Position numbers and translations under genes: made by a program | Assembly (NCBI RefSeq): GCF_964355755.1 | Contig: NC_092674.1 | Coordinates: 2,299,001 to 2,363,000 of the forward strand | Source of the DNA: Antedon mediterranea | Taxonomy: Eukaryota; Echinodermata; Crinoidea; Comatulida; Antedonidae | Reading direction: 5' to 3' | Length of the DNA stretch: 64,000 nt | The notes under the pieces: model-generated | Databases searched by the model: none | Seen by the model: the letters and a program-made list of their open reading frames with translations, nothing else | Told to the model about the DNA's origin: nothing | Shown here: in pieces, positions 1-13,829 of the stretch | Layout of the letters: every line of letters begins with the position of its first letter | Position numbering within the stretch: position 1 is the stretch's first letter

Positions 1-107
1 ACTATCAAGAACTACTGTATGTAATATAAACTATCAAGAACTACTGTATGTAAACTGAAATGACATACAGTATCTTTTATAACTTTATTTCTTCTTTTCA
101 TCCACAG

Positions 108-3100
108 CTCAAATTAGCTTGTTCTACTTGGTATTCTACGCCTGTTTAGCCATTTTTTGGGCTATTATGTTAATAGTATTCTTGCAGACCATTACTGAAG
201 ATAAACCAAAATGGACCTCCTATATTGGAACACCAGGTAGGTTGTTGTTAATCATATTCTATTTCGTGCAATGTTGGTTTATCCAGTTAAGCTAGCACTC
301 ATAGACTAACAACACTTACAGTAACACTGGTTTGTGTATCTTCCAAAAGAAATCGCAGAGTACCAGAATTGATCTTATGTCTGGCTGCGACAAATACCAA
401 ATGTACTGTACTATGGACCCATTCTTAGCGGCGCGCAGTGTTAAGGGGCGTGGAACTGATCGTGTTGCAGCCACAGATAAACCCTTTGATCTCTGGAGCT
501 CAGCATCCTGTTGTTAGATCGCCTTGCTACAACCAAAATATTACACTCATATCCAAAACCAATATTATACCATTCCTGATGATTAAATAAAGATTTAAAT
601 GCATGACTTCCAATTTTTTTTGTTGTTGTTTAAATATAATGAGTGCTTGATTACTGCCAATTGCCCTATATGTGTAATCACTCTGTTTCTATTCACTGTC
701 AAATTCTAAGTATAAGCTCAAACACCATATGTGGTGCTTTTTTTTAGGATTATATCAGATACCTCAACCAGAAGAGAAACTAAATATGATAAGATTTAAT
801 ATGAAAGATGAAAAATCATATGAAAAATATACAAAGCCGATGAGAAAGCTATACGATCGTAAGTACTAATTAATACTATATACATTTACTGATACTGTAA
901 ATTTTAGCTACCATTGCTGATACAGTCTCAATGTTAATACCATGTAACACTGTATTTAGCTACCATTGCTGATACAGTCTCAATGCTAAATACCATGTAA
1001 CACTGTATTTAGCTACCATTGCTGATACAGTCTCAATGTTAATACCATGTAACGCTGTATTTAGCTACCATTGCTGATACAGTCTCAATGTTAATACCAT
1101 GTATCGCTGTATTTAGCTACCATTGCAGATACAGTCTGGATGTTAATACCATGTAAAGCTGTATTTAGCTACCATTGCTGATACAGTCTCAATGTTAATA
1201 TCATGTAACGCTGTATTTAGCTACCATTGCAGATACAGTCTGGATGTTAATACCATGTAACGCTGTATTTAGCCGCTACCATGGCTGATACAGTCTCAAT
1301 GTTAATACCATGTAACACTGCATTTAGCTACCATTGCTGATACAGTCATAATATTAATACCATGTAACACTGTATTTAGCTATCATTGCAGATACAGTGT
1401 GAATGTTAATACCATTTAACGCTGTATTTAGCTATCATTGCTGATACAGTGTGAATGTTAATACTATGTAAGCACCAGTAGCAATTGTTTTTCATTCACT
1501 TTCAGAGTATGTAGAAAATATGAAAAATAGTGATGCTGTAAATTGTACTGATGGTGGTGTTCGTCCAGATGACAGAGATACAATTTGTGAATTTGATATC
1601 GAGGAAGCTTTTGGGGATGGTGTGTGTAATCCAGAGAATGACTTTGGTTACAAATTGGGCACACCCTGTATTTTCATTGGCCTAAATAGGGTTAGTTTTG
1701 TTTTTTGCTATTAAAAAATCTTTTTACAATATTCCATGGTTCAAGTAATATAAAAATCACAAATGATTCACTTTTGTGAAAACTTAATTAAAGTTATTAT
1801 TTGTTTCAAAATATGGTTTTATTTTATCGACAGGTTTGGGGATGGGAACCGGAAAACTATGACGAGGATGATGTTCCTAAAGAAATTGTCGATAATGGTT
1901 ATATGAAGAACTTTATCACAATAGGATGTGAAGTTTATGTAAGTTTTTTTTTAATTATTTTTGAAAGACCATTTAGAGCATTAGTGGGTGACGTAAAACA
2001 GCAAATGCTGTGTGCATGCGGCGGCGTTCAAATACATTTATAAGACATCTATGATCTGAATGTGAGTGTAAAGCTTTGTCTACACTTTATCAAACTAGTT
2101 TGACAAAAAAAGTGTGATGTGTCTAAATATGGTAGTGATATGCCCAAATATGGTAGTGATATGCCCAAATATGGTAGTGATATGACATCATGTCCATATA
2201 TGGGCACATCACATTTTGATATTGTAGACAAGGCATTAATGTAAGTATTTAGAGAACTAGTATACATTAAAAACAAATTATTAAGTTATATTTATGTTAT
2301 ATATTATTATATTATGAGACAAACACTATGACCTGAATGTGAGAGTAAGAAGGTTTTAGGATGACTAGCCTAGTTTTGATCTGGGCGTAGCATAGCTAAA
2401 CCACAAACCATAGTGTAGTATGACCAAGTAGAGAAATTACTTGCCGGTGTTTCACTTCCTCTATACATATTAGTCATGTATTCCAGGTGACTAAAATCCT
2501 TACTTAGCTTACGCTTGCTACTTCATATGTAAATTTACTGATTGTCATATTATAACGTAATTTATTACAGGGTTGTTTTTTAAAAGCAATGAATTTTTAA
2601 ACATGTTTAATACATTCCATGTTTACGTTAGTAATGTTATTATTTTTTTGGATTTTATTTATACCATGCACATGTACATTGTTATATTATTACATTTCAT
2701 TGTTATATAATATAAGGGATCATGTGAAACTTATTCTATTGCAGTTACTGCAGTAACTACTTTTTTACTGCAATAATGTATGTTTATGAGGCAGTTACTG
2801 CAGTAAACATTGTGTATGATTACAATAAAACAATTTTTTTCAATATAGAAACTGTATGTTTTAATTCTAGATGTTAGTTTAGTATGATGAGAGTAAATAA
2901 ATGATTCTAGATGCATTACCTATATTTTTGTTATGTATTTTACAGAAAGATGTCTCAACCCAACTAAACAATACTGAAATCTCACCAAAGGCGGGGATAT
3001 CATTCAAATATTACCCGTACTTGGGCGCCGCCAATGACAATTACAAGAATGATTACGTTTCGCCTCTAGTCGCAGTTCGATTTAGCCTCTTTAAGAAGAA

Positions 3101-3218
3101 CACCGAAGTTCGCCTTGTGTGTAAAAGTTATGCTGCCAACATCACCCCCGGTACGGGGCTGTTCGACACAGGATTTCCATCAGAACTTAGGTTAGACTTG
3201 ACCATCAATACAAAGTAA
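108..3218 (+). CDS. ATP1B: Na+/K+-ATPase beta subunit, 5' end off window
   Basis: Coding exons 108-236, 748-858, 1506-1690, 1834-1938 and 2946-3218 join in frame with AG/GT borders and end at TAA 3216-3218. The first visible exon encodes the single membrane segment (LFYLVFYACLAIFWAIMLIV); the rest is the extracellular domain of a type II membrane protein. Family marks are the GYKLGTPC-type cysteine segment followed by IFIGLNR, and YYPYLG followed by YVSPLVAVRF in the last exon. N-x-T glycosylation sites are visible (NCT, NNT, NIT), as are the extracellular cysteines that normally form three disulfides. The beta subunit chaperones and stabilises the catalytic alpha subunit of the sodium pump at the plasma membrane. 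The short N-terminal cytoplasmic exon with the start codon lies left of the window. Intron 2 holds a 52-bp minisatellite and intron 4 a MITE. Which beta paralogue this is cannot be decided here. Confidence 0.9.
330..526. mobile_element. MITE family B (hAT-like ends), left end degraded
   Basis: The body matches the copies at 14,164 and 33,676, sharing the stretches GATCTTATGTCTGGCTGCGA and CAGCCACAGATAAACCCTTT. The right end GTTAGATCGCCTTG is present; the left inverted repeat is not recognisable. It lies in the first visible intron of the ATPase beta gene. Confidence 0.7.
895..1470 (+). repeat. 52-bp minisatellite in ATP1B intron
   Basis: About eleven imperfect copies of a unit of about 52 bp beginning CTGTATTTAGCTACCATTGC. 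Each unit holds the small inverted repeat CTGTAT/ATACAG. It ends just before the acceptor of the exon at 1506. No coding content. Confidence 0.9.
2071..2234. mobile_element. MITE family A, copy 1
   Basis: Palindromic element with degraded ends (AAGCTTTGTCTACAC and GTAGACAAGGC). Its core carries three tandem copies of the roughly 21-bp motif CCAAATATGGTAGTGATATG, then ATATATGGGCACATCACA. It sits in the last intron of ATP1B. Confidence 0.85.
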
Positions 3219-4616
3219 TAACAGCAAATAACAGGCATTTACTGATTGCCAACACAACCCTAAAGATTAAGAAGCAACATATCAATATCAACACAGTGTC
3301 ATTAATATCTGCACTTGTTATTTTTGGTCACTAATGAATATCTCTTCTCAAATTAATGTTTGTTTTTTCTTATTTCGATATGGTTGAATAAGCACAAGGA
3401 GTGAGGTTAGACTGAAACCTAAACATGTTTAAAGCCAGATGGAATAGCTTCCTATCTCTGATTTAATTTTAACATTTCAGCATATTAGGAAGCTTTCTAA
3501 AATGTTTGTGAGCATGAGCAGACAATTTTCACGCCCGGTTGCTTCCTAGTCTTTGGGGTTGTGTTGGCAATCAAAAAATGTCTTGGAATTGGTTAATCAA
3601 TATTTTGAAAAAGTTCAAAGAAAAAAAATATAAAAAAATGAATAAAACCTTTTAGACCTTGTCTTCATCTGTCATCTGTGTCAGAAGAAGGAGTTGTCCC
3701 ATTAAATACCAAATATGATACCCCGTATATTCCCTGTTTTGAATCAAATGAAATCCCCAAACAACATAATCGGATCTTGTTAGTTGAAATCTATGCAGAG
3801 CGTGTTTATTGATGTGTAACGATTCGAAAGTAGCTGAATAAAGGAAGGCGTGTTACCTTGTATAGGGAGTTAGTTTAATATGTATACCTTAACTTGTTTT
3901 TGAGATGACATTATGATCAAGATATATATTGCATTATAATCTGTATAATCTTGATTCAAATTCGGTGTTTACAAAATTTATTAAAATAAAGATAACAGTT
4001 TTAGTCATATCTTGAATAAATATAAGATATTTGTAAAAAAAGAAAAGGAAACCATATTGGTGTCAGCATTAAACCTCGCTTCATCTACGGTATAATTTTA
4101 TATGGACATGTAGTTGTGTTAATATCGGTATTCGCATTTAGCCTCTTTATTTCATCTGCAGTATAATTTTATATGGACATGGCGCTGTGTTAATAGGCAG
4201 CACTTTAGAATAGGCTAGTTTAGACGTTTTTCAAAACCTGAATATTTTTTTCATCTATAGTTTAACAAATTAAAAATGTTTTTCCCAAGATTACATACAA
4301 GTAAGAAAGATGTGTATTATTTAAATGTTGTAATTTTTTTAGCATTTATCAGACCATGAGAATTTGTATAAATGATAATTAATTTTGAGCTGACTTATTA
4401 ATCAAATATGCGTCTGTTGTTTTGAATGTTACAAGTAAGTGTTGTATAGCAATATGTTAACAGTAAAATGGATTCATTGTTTCAATAAAATATCATAAAA
4501 GTCGCCATATTAAAAAGTAGAAAAATAATGTTTTGTTTTAAAGAATTAATGCTTTGATTAAATTTTGAAAGCGTATACTTATATTGTATCATTGTTATTT
4601 GAAACTAGAGTGAAGC
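3219..4616 (+). other. ATP1B 3' UTR and intergenic DNA
   Basis: AT-rich, no supported exon on either strand. AATAAA-type motifs near 3642, 3835, 3986 and 4012 could serve as ATP1B polyadenylation signals. Which one is used cannot be told. Confidence 0.5.
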
Positions 4617-4995
4617 TTATTGATGTAAAAATGGCCACATAGTATGTTTATACTGTAAGCTCCCATTCACACAGTAGTATAGCCACATAGTATATCTATA
4701 CTGTAAGTTCCCTTTCACACAGTAGTATGGCCATATAGTATATCTATACTGTAAGTTCCCTTTCACACAGTAGTATGGCCACATAGTATATCTATACTGT
4801 AAGTTCCCTTTCACACAGTAGTATGGCCACATAGTATATCTATACTGTAAGTTCCCTTTCACACAGTAGTATGGCCACATAGTATATCTATACTGTAAGT
4901 TCCCTTTCACACAGTAGTATGGCCACATAGTATATTTATACTGTAAGCTCCCATTCACACAGTAGTATGGCCATATAGTATATCTATACTGTATG
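4617..4995. repeat. 48-bp minisatellite
   Basis: About eight copies of a 48-bp unit containing CTTTCACACAGTAGTATGGC and CACATAGTATATCTATACTG. Because 48 is a multiple of three, the minus strand gives a repetitive open frame of 143 residues with period 16. This is an artefact of the tandem repeat. Confidence 0.9.
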
Positions 4996-5059
4996 AAAGT
5001 AGTATTCCAAATGGCTTCTGCGTATAACCTGTTGAATTGACTCGGCATCTATCTGTACT

Positions 5060-5168
5060 TAACACCATGTCTATATAAGGCATATCCATGTTTATATAAG
5101 GCATATCCATGTCTATATAAGGCATATCTATGTCTATATAAGGTATATCCATGTCTATATAAGGCAAA
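5060..5168. repeat. 21-bp tandem repeat
   Basis: Five copies of CCATGTCTATATAAGGCATAT with few substitutions, right after the 48-bp array. Confidence 0.85.
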
Positions 5169-5519
5169 CAACACTCCAAAAACTTAATAGATACATAAGT
5201 TACGTTATATTTGTTGACCTAGTTAACCGGTTAACCATTCAATTTTAATTATTAGTATAATACATGAGTTAAAATGATTACGGCTAATTTGCTGGTAAGC
5301 CCTGTATATTTGCTGGTAAGCCCTGTATATTTTAATTGATAATAATAAAGTTTGTTTGTCAGTATTATGTACTAGGTCTTGCGTGTATTATATAATACAT
5401 TTTATTCAATATTTTGTAGGATGGCTTAATCTATTTGAATACAGTCTCACAACTTTGTTAAACAATGGTACAAAACATGTAATTTCCTAATATGGTATTT
5501 ACTGTCCCCTTAAAAATAA

Positions 5520-5795
5520 CCATAAATAGATTAAATTTTGAAATATGTTAAAATATTAACATGAAAATGTTGAAATATTAACATTATGTTGAAATATGTT
5601 AAAATATTAACATTACGATGTTGAAATATGTTAAAATATTAACATTACAATGTTGAAATATGTTAAAATATTAACATTACAATGTTGAAATATGTTAAAA
5701 TATTTGAAATATGTTAAAATATTAACATAATGTTGAAATATGTTAAAATATTAACATTACAATGTTGCAATATGTTAAAATATTAACATTAAAAA
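5520..5795. repeat. 31- to 33-bp AT-rich minisatellite
   Basis: About eight copies of a unit containing GAAATATGTTAAAATATTAAC, alternating with ATTACAATGTT. One shortened copy lies near 5700. Confidence 0.85.
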
Positions 5796-5799
5796 TGTT

Positions 5800-6690
5800 T
5801 GGTTTATCAGAAGGATGTAATCAATGTAGAAAAGTATGTAATTAAAAATATTCACATTTAATTTTATACTAATTATACTTCATCAATGTTTGATGTTAAT
5901 GCTTGAGACATTTTGTAGATGTTGTGGTTTTTCTTAGTGTAAATCAAAGGTAGATATGGAAAACAAAAAAATGATTTTATTGATGTTGATTTATAATGTT
6001 TTATGCTTTTGTGGTTATTTTTAGGGGAAGACTTTTAGGTTGTATGGAGTTATATTACTCTATGATTAAACTGTAATAAGTATGCCAAAGGTTTTAAACA
6101 CTTTGTGAAATGTTTTGCTTTGTGTGTGATCACAATGTGCTTTCATGCGCTGAAATCTGAACAATGTAACAACCATCAAAGTTGCAACAGCCATTTTTCA
6201 CCAAATGGCAAAATCACCAAATTGCAAGTTCTGCAAGTTGTAAATGGTTGTGTAGTGTGTGGCGATACCAATGTTAATAGTGTATTGATTGTGCAAAATC
6301 ATCTTTATACATACCACAATATTTACATACCAATCGCAGCACAATGTGAATTGAACTCCACAAGTAGAATCACTAATATTTTATTTAAGAAATTGTTCTA
6401 TTCTGGTTTGTTAAATCTCAAAATTGATTTTAGAATTATTAAACATCACTACCAATATATGGTTTCAATAAACTGCGTTTGTTTGTATATGTATTTTAGT
6501 GAAGCAGATTGCTATGATTACAACATGAGCCTACTACCGGTTTACACGCCTAATGAATCTGTACTATCTAATTAGTACTATTCATTATTACCTCGCTGCG
6601 ACCTTATTACGACCTAGAGAATATGGCTGTAGAACGCTTGCTTTTCACAAGGCCAAAGTGTTTGCAAGGTTCAAACTACATGCCCTACTA
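5800..6690. other. Unassigned AT-rich DNA
   Basis: Nothing convincing. An open frame of 156 codons at 6105-6575 has no recognisable domain, is biased to residues of AT-rich codons and has no splice or family support. I treat it as chance. Confidence 0.5.
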
Positions 6691-6699
6691 ATATTACTT

Positions 6700-7485
6700 A
6701 TTTTAAAACGTTGATATTTAAAAAAGACCTTTCGACAATGTTATTTTTTACATAACCGGTTACTATGACGATAAAGCAATATATGGCAATATTATTGCAT
6801 AATTATTGAATTTTAATAAGTCGATATTTTGGCCATTTAAAAAAAAATCCCTGTACTATAGTACAGTGAAATTTTCGAACAATGACCAAATTTTGACCGT
6901 TTTATTTTTTGACATAATTGGTTACTATGACTCCTTAAGATGACGATAAAGCAATATATGGGCATATATGGCAATATCATTGCATAATTATTGAATTTTA
7001 ATAAGTCGATATTTTGTCCATTTTTGTTAAAAAAGACCTTTAGACAGTTGACATAACCGGTTACTATGACTCCTTAAGATGATGATAAAGCAATATATGT
7101 GCATATATGGCAATATTATTGCATAATTATTGAATTTTAATAAGTCGATATTTTGGCCATTTTTGTTAAAAAAGACCCTTAGACAGTTTTATTTTTTGAC
7201 ATAACCGGTTACTATGACTCCTTAAGATGATGATAAAGCAGTATATGTGCATATATGGCAATATTATTGAATAATTATTCAGTTTTAAAAAGTCGATATT
7301 TTGGCCATTTCAAAAAAAATCCCTGTACTATAGTACAGTGAAATTTTCAAACAATTACCAAATTTCGACCCTTTTATTTTTTGACATAATTGGTTACTAT
7401 GACTCCTTAAGCTGACGATAAAGCAATATATGGGCATATATGGCAATATTATTGCATAATTATTGAATTTTAAATCACCTTGTGA
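6700..7485 (+). repeat. Tandem repeats flanking the palindromic array, left block
   Basis: Roughly five copies, about 130-190 bp each, of a unit with GGTTACTATGACTCCTTAAG, GATAAAGCAATATATGG, CAATATTATTGCATAATTAT and AAGTCGATATTTTGGCCATT. Some copies already contain the TGTACTATAGTACAG core of the neighbouring array. The same unit reappears in the same orientation at 12,700-13,090. Confidence 0.85.
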
Positions 7486-7489
7486 CATG

Positions 7490-10400
7490 CACTGAACCCA
7501 TTATTCGACGATTATGCAAATTTTGGACCTTTTTATTTTTCGATAAAACTGGTTACTATAGCACAATTGACATGCGCAGAACACATTATTCGTCTCTGCG
7601 CATGTTTATTTTGCAATAGTAACCATTTATGTCAAATAATAAAAGGGTCGAAAATCGGCCATTTTTCGAAAATTTCACTGTACTATAGTACAGGGATTTT
7701 TCGATAAAACTGGTTACTATAGCACAATTGACATGCGCAGAACCCATTATACGCCTCTGCGCATGTTTATTATGCTATAACCATTTATGTCAAAACTGGT
7801 TACTATAGCACAATTGACATGCTCAGAACCCATTATTCGTCTCTGCGCATGTTTATTATGCAATAGTAACCATTTATGTCAAATAATAAAAGGGTCGAAA
7901 ATCGGCCATTTTTCGAAAATTTTCCTGTACTATAGTACAGGGATTTTTCAAAAAATGGCCAATTTTCAACCTTTTTATTTTTCGATAAAACTGGTTACTA
8001 TAGCACAATTGACATGCGCAGAACCCATTATTCGCCTCTGCTCATGTTTATTATGCTATAGTAACCATTTATGTCAAAACTGGTTACTATAGCACAATTG
8101 ACATGCTCAGAACCCATTATTCGTCTCTCCGCATGTTTGTTATGCAATAGTAACCATTTATGTCAAAAAATAAAGGGGTCGAAAATCAACCATTTTTCGA
8201 AAATTTCCCTGTACTATACTACAGGGATTTTTAAAAAAAATGGCCAATTTTCGACCTTTTTATTTTTCGATAAAACTGGTTACTATAGCACAATTGACAT
8301 GCGCAGAACCCATTATTCGCCTCTGCGCATGTTTATTATGCTATAGTAACCATTTATGTCAAAACTGGTTACTATAGCACAATTGACATGCGCAGAACCC
8401 ATTATTCGTCTCTGCGCATGTTTATTATGCAATAGTAACCATTTATGTCAAAAAATAAAAGGGTCGAAAATCGGCCATTTTTCGAAAATTTTCCTGTACT
8501 ATAGTACAGGGATTTTTCAAAAAATGGCAAATTTTCTACCTTTTTATTTTTCGATAAAACTGGTTACTATAGCACAATTGACATTCGCAGAACCCATTAT
8601 TTGACTCTGCGCATGTTTATTATGCTATAGTAACCATTTATGTCAAAACTGGTTACTATAGCACAATTGACATGCTCAGAACCCATTATTCGTCTCTGTG
8701 CATGTTTATTATGCAATAGTAACCATTTATGTCAAAAATAAATAGGTCGAAAATCGGCCATTTTTCGAAAATTTTCCTGTACTATAGTACAGGGATTTTT
8801 CAAAAAATGGCCAATTTTCGACCTTTTTATTTTTCGATAAAACTGGTTACTATAGCACAATTGACATGCGCAGAACCCATTATTTGCCTCTGCGCATGTT
8901 TATTATGCTATAGTAACCATTTATTTCAAAACTGGTTACTATAGCACAATTGACATGCTCAGAACCCATTATTCGTCTCTGTGCATGTTTATTATGCAAT
9001 AGTAACGATTTATGTCAAAAAATAAATAGGTCGAAAATCGGCCATTTTTCGAAAATTTTCCGGTACTATAGTACAGGGATTTTTCAAAAAATGGCCAAAT
9101 TTCGACGTTTTTATTTTTCGATAAAACTGGTTACTATAGCACAATTGACATGCGCAGAACCCATTATTTGACTCTGCGCATGTTTATTATGCAATAGTAA
9201 ACATTTATGTCAAAAAATAAAAGGGTCGAAAATCGGCAATTTTTCGAAAATTTCCCTGTACTATAGTGCAGGGATTTTTCAAAAAATGGCCAATTTTCGA
9301 CCTTTTTATTTTTCGATAAAACTGGTTACTATAGCACAATTGACATGCGCAGAATCCATTATTCGCCTCTGCTCATGTTTATTATGCTATAGTAACCATT
9401 TATGTCAAAACTGGTTACTATAGCACAATTGACATGCGCAGAACCCATTATTCGTCTCTGCGCATGTTTATTTTGCAATAGTAACCATTTATGTCAAAAA
9501 ATAAAGGGGTCGAAAATCAACCATTTTTCGAAAATTTCCCTGTACTACAAATACAAATTTACTACAGGGATTTTTCAAAAAATGGCCAATTTTCGAGCTT
9601 TTTATTTTTCGATAAAACTGGTTACTATAGCTCAATTGACATGCGCAGAACCCATTATTTGACTCTGCGCATGTTTATTATGCAATAGTAACCATTTATG
9701 TCAAAACTGGTTACTATACCACAATTGACATGCTCAGAACCCATTATTTGTCTCTGCGCATGTTTATTATGCAATAGTAACCATTTATGTCAAAAAATAA
9801 ATAGGTCGAAAATCGGCCATTTTTCGAAAATTTTCCTGTACTATAGTACAGGGATTTTTCAAAAAATGGCCAATTTTCGACCTTTTTATTTTTCGATAAA
9901 ACTGGTTACTATAGCACAATTGACATGCGCAGAACCCATTATTCGCCTCTGCTCATGTTTATTATGCTATAGTAACCATTTATGTCAAAACTGGTTACTA
10001 TAGCACAATTGACATGCGCAGAACCCATTATTCGTCTCTGCGCATGTTTATTTGGCAATAGTAACCATTTATGTCAAATAATAAAAGGATCGAAAATCGG
10101 CCATTTTTCGAAAATTTCACTGTACTATAGTACAGGGATTTTTCAAAAAATGGCAAATTTTCGACCTTTTTATTTTTCGATAAAACTGGTTACTATAGCA
10201 CAATTGACATGCGCAGAACCCATTATTCGTCTCTGCGCATGTTTATTATGCTATAGTAACCATTTATTTCAAAATTAACCACTTTTTACATAAATGGTTA
10301 CTATAGAAAAATAAACATGCGCAGAGTCGAATAATGGGTTCTGCGCATTTCAATTTTGCTATAGTAACCATTTTTGTCAAATATGGTTATGATAGCACAA

Positions 10401-12620
10401 TTGACATGCGCAGAACCCATTATTCGCCTCTGCGCATGTTTATTATGCTATAGTAACCCTTTATAAAACTAGTTACTATAGCACAATTGACATGCTTAGA
10501 ACCCATTATTCGTCTCTGCGCATGTTTATTATGCAATAGTAACCATTTATGTCAAAAAATAAAAGGGTCGAAAATCGGCCATCTTTCGAAAATTTTCCTG
10601 TACTATATATAGTACAGGGATTTTTCAAAAAATGGCAAATTTTCTACCTTTTTATTTTTCGATAAAACTGGTTACTATAGCACAATTGACATTCGCAGAA
10701 CCCATTATTTGACTCTGCGCATGTTTATTATGCAATAGTAACCATTTATGTCAAAAAATAAAAGGGTCGAAAATCGGCAATTTTTCGAAAATTTCCCTGT
10801 ACTATAGTACAGGGATTTTTCAAAAAATGGCCAATTTTCGACCTTTTTATTTTTCGATAAAACTGGTTACTATAGCACAATTGACATGCGCAGAACCCAT
10901 TATTCGTCTCTGCGCATGTTTATTATGCAATAGTAACCATTTATGTCAAAAAATAAAAGGGTCGAAAATCGGCCATTTTTCGAAAATTTTCCTGTACTAT
11001 AGTACAGGGATTTTTCAAAGAATGGCAAATTTTCTACCTTTTTATTTTTCGATAAAACTGGTTACTATAGCACAATTGACATTCGCAGAACCCATTATTT
11101 GACTCTGCGCATGTTTATTATGCAATAGTAACCATTTATGTCAAAAAATAAAAGGGTCGAAAATCGGCAATTTTTCGAAAATTTTCCTGTACTATAGTAC
11201 AGGGATTTTTAAAAAAATGGCCAATTTTCGACCTTTTTATTTTTCGATAAAACTGGTTACTATAGCACAATTGACATGCGCAGAACCCATTATTCGCCTC
11301 TGCGCATGTTTATTATGCTATAGTAACCATTTATGTCAAAACTGGTTACTATAGCACAATTGACATGCTCAGAACCCATTATTCGTCTCTGTGCATGTTT
11401 ATTATGCAATAGTAACCATTTATGTCAAAAATAAATAGGTCGAAAATCGGCCATTTTTCGAAAATTTTCCTGTACTATAGTACAGGGATTTTTCAAAAAA
11501 TTGCCAATTTTCGACCTTTTTATTTTTCGATAAAACTGGTTACTATAGCACAATTGACATGCGCAGAACCCATTATTCGCGTCTGCGCATGTTTATTATG
11601 CTATAGTAACCATTTATGTCAAAACTGGTTACTATAGCACAATTGACATGCTCAGAACCCATTATTCGTCTCTGTGCATGTTTATTATGCAATAGTAACC
11701 ATTTATGTCAAAAAATAAATAGGTCGAAAATCGGCCATTTTTCGAAAATTTTCCTGTACTATAGTACAGGGATTTTTCAAAAAATGGCCAATTTTCGACC
11801 TTTTTATTTTTCGATAAAACTGGTTACTATAGCACAATTGACATGCGCAGAACCCATTATTTGACTCTGCGCATGTTTATTATGCAATAGTAACCATTTA
11901 TGTCAAAATCGGCAATTTTTCGAAAATTTCCCTGTACTATAGTGCAGGGATTTTTCAAAAAATGGCCTATTTTCGACCTTTTTATTTTTCGATAAAACTG
12001 GTTACTATAGCACAATTGACATGCGCAGAACCCATTATTTGACTCTGCGCATGTTTATTATGCTATAGTAACCATTTATGTCAAACTGGTTACTATAGCA
12101 CAATTGACATGCGCAGAACCCATTATTCGTCTCTGCGCATGTTTATTTTGCAATAGTAACCATTTATGTCAAATAATAAAAGGGTCGAAAATCGGCCATT
12201 TTTCGAAAATTTCACTGTACTATATTTTTCAAAAAATCGCAAATTTTCGACCTTTTTATTTTTCGATAAAACTGGTTACTATAGCACAATTGACATGCGC
12301 AGAACCCATTATTCGCCTCTGCGCATGTTTATTATGCTATAGTAACCATTTATGTCAAAACTGGTTACTATAGCACAATTAACATGCGCAGAACCCATTA
12401 TTCGCCTCTGCGCATGTTTATTATGCAATAGTAACCATTTACGTTAAAAAATAAAAGGGTCGAAAATAGGCAATTTTTCGAAAATTTCCCTGTACTATAG
12501 TGCAGGAATTTTTTCCAAAAAATGGCAAATTTTCGACCTTTTTATTTTTCGATAAAACTGGTTACTATAGCACAATTAACATGCGCAGAACCCATTAGTC
12601 TATATTATCTACACACCTGA
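7490..12620. repeat. 5-kb array of nested palindromic units
   Basis: A satellite-like array of two palindromic modules. Module A (about 85 bp) runs from GGTTACTATAGCACAATTGA to TGCTATAGTAACC and contains the inner hairpin CATGCGCAGA/TCTGCGCATG. Module B is a palindrome centred on TGTACTATAGTACAGG, with arms GTCGAAAATCGGCCATTTTT and AATGGCCAATTTTCGAC. I count about 19 B centres from 7680 to 12,488. Their spacing is mostly 283 bp (A-A-B) or about 198 bp (A-B), with some deletions. All short open frames in the array are repetitive by-products, not genes. Confidence 0.95.
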
Positions 12621-12689
12621 AGAGCTAAAACAAGAACACGTTGAGTTGAGTCGTTCTTTCATGACGGGGCAGTATAGTACAGGGAAATT

Positions 12690-13095
12690 TTCGAAAAATG
12701 ACCAAATTTCGACCTTTTTTATTTTTTTTTACTATGACTCCATGAGATGATGATAAAGCAAAAATGGCAATATTATTGCATAATTATTGACTTTTTAAAA
12801 GTTGATATTTTGGCCATTTTTGTTAAAAAAGACCTTTAGACAGTTTTTATTTTTTGACTTAACAGGTTACTATGACTCCTTAAAAGGATGATAAAGCAAT
12901 ATATGGGCATATATGGCAATATTATTGCATAATAATTGAATTTTAAAAAGTCGATATTTTGGCCATTTTCGAAAAAATTGTTGTACTATATAGTACAGGA
13001 AAATTTTCGAACAATTTTGACTTTTATGTTTTGACATAACTGGTTGCTATGACTACATAAGATGATGATAATGCAACATATGAGCATATAAATAA
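12690..13095 (+). repeat. Tandem repeats flanking the palindromic array, right block
   Basis: About two diverged copies of the unit seen at 6700-7485, same orientation (TTACTATGACTCC, CAATATTATTGCATAAT, TATTTTGGCCATTTT). The two blocks bracket the 5-kb array. From 13,096 to about 13,370 I see no feature. Confidence 0.8.
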
Positions 13096-13369
13096 ATAAT
13101 CATTTATAGTTTCATGACGTTATATTACTAGTACAGTACAATAACTGATATATATGTGTTATTATTTTGATATCTTAATATAATTATCTTTCAAAATTTG
13201 ACCCTGGGTCACTCACAGGAAATGTGAATAAATATAACTACCAACACACCATACTTATTCTGATACCAGCTCACACCTCAAAGATGTACATTTTACATTA
13301 AATCAGGATTGGCAATTTAATTTGAAAAGGCTTATCGAGGATTGCCAATTAAAGTCATATCCTTGCGTT

Positions 13370-13790
13370 TAAAAGAAATATATCCAGGGATGCCTTTTAA
13401 AAACCTATCCAGGGATGCATTTTAAAAACATATCCAGGGATGCCTTTTAAAAACATATCCAGGGATGCCTTTTAAAAGCATATCCAGGGTTGTATTTTAA
13501 AAAGCATATCCAGGGTTTCATTTTAAAAAGCAAATCCAGGGTTGCCTTTTAAAAAGGATATCCAGGGTTGCCTTTTAAAAAGGATATCCAGGGATGCCTT
13601 TTAAAAGCTTATCCAGTGTTGTATTTCAAAAAGCATATCCAGGGTTGCTTTTTAAAAAGCATATCCAGGGTTGCCTTTTAAAAGCATATCCAGGGTTGCA
13701 TTTTAAAAAGCATATCCAGGGTTGCCTTTTAAAAAGCATATCCAGGGCTGCCTTTTAAAAGCATATCCAGGGTTGCCTTAAAAGGCAATG
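13370..13790. repeat. 26- to 28-bp minisatellite
   Basis: About fifteen copies of a unit with CATATCCAGGGTTGCCTTTT plus a variable A run. It ends about 40 bp downstream of the stop codon of dTMP kinase copy A (minus strand), so it may lie in that gene's 3' UTR. Confidence 0.9.
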
Positions 13791-13829
13791 TCATTATGCA
13801 ATTTATATCACTACAGTGAGTTAATTGAA

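Noticed and set aside
4617-5048. 143-codon repetitive frame on the minus strand
   Set aside because: Translation of the 48-bp tandem repeat; no other coding evidence.
6105-6575. 156-codon frame resembling a secreted cysteine-containing protein
   Set aside because: No domain, AT-driven composition, no splice or family support.
7787-12373. Many 70- to 100-codon frames with a common sequence
   Set aside because: They all read the same palindromic array; repeated unit length explains their similarity.
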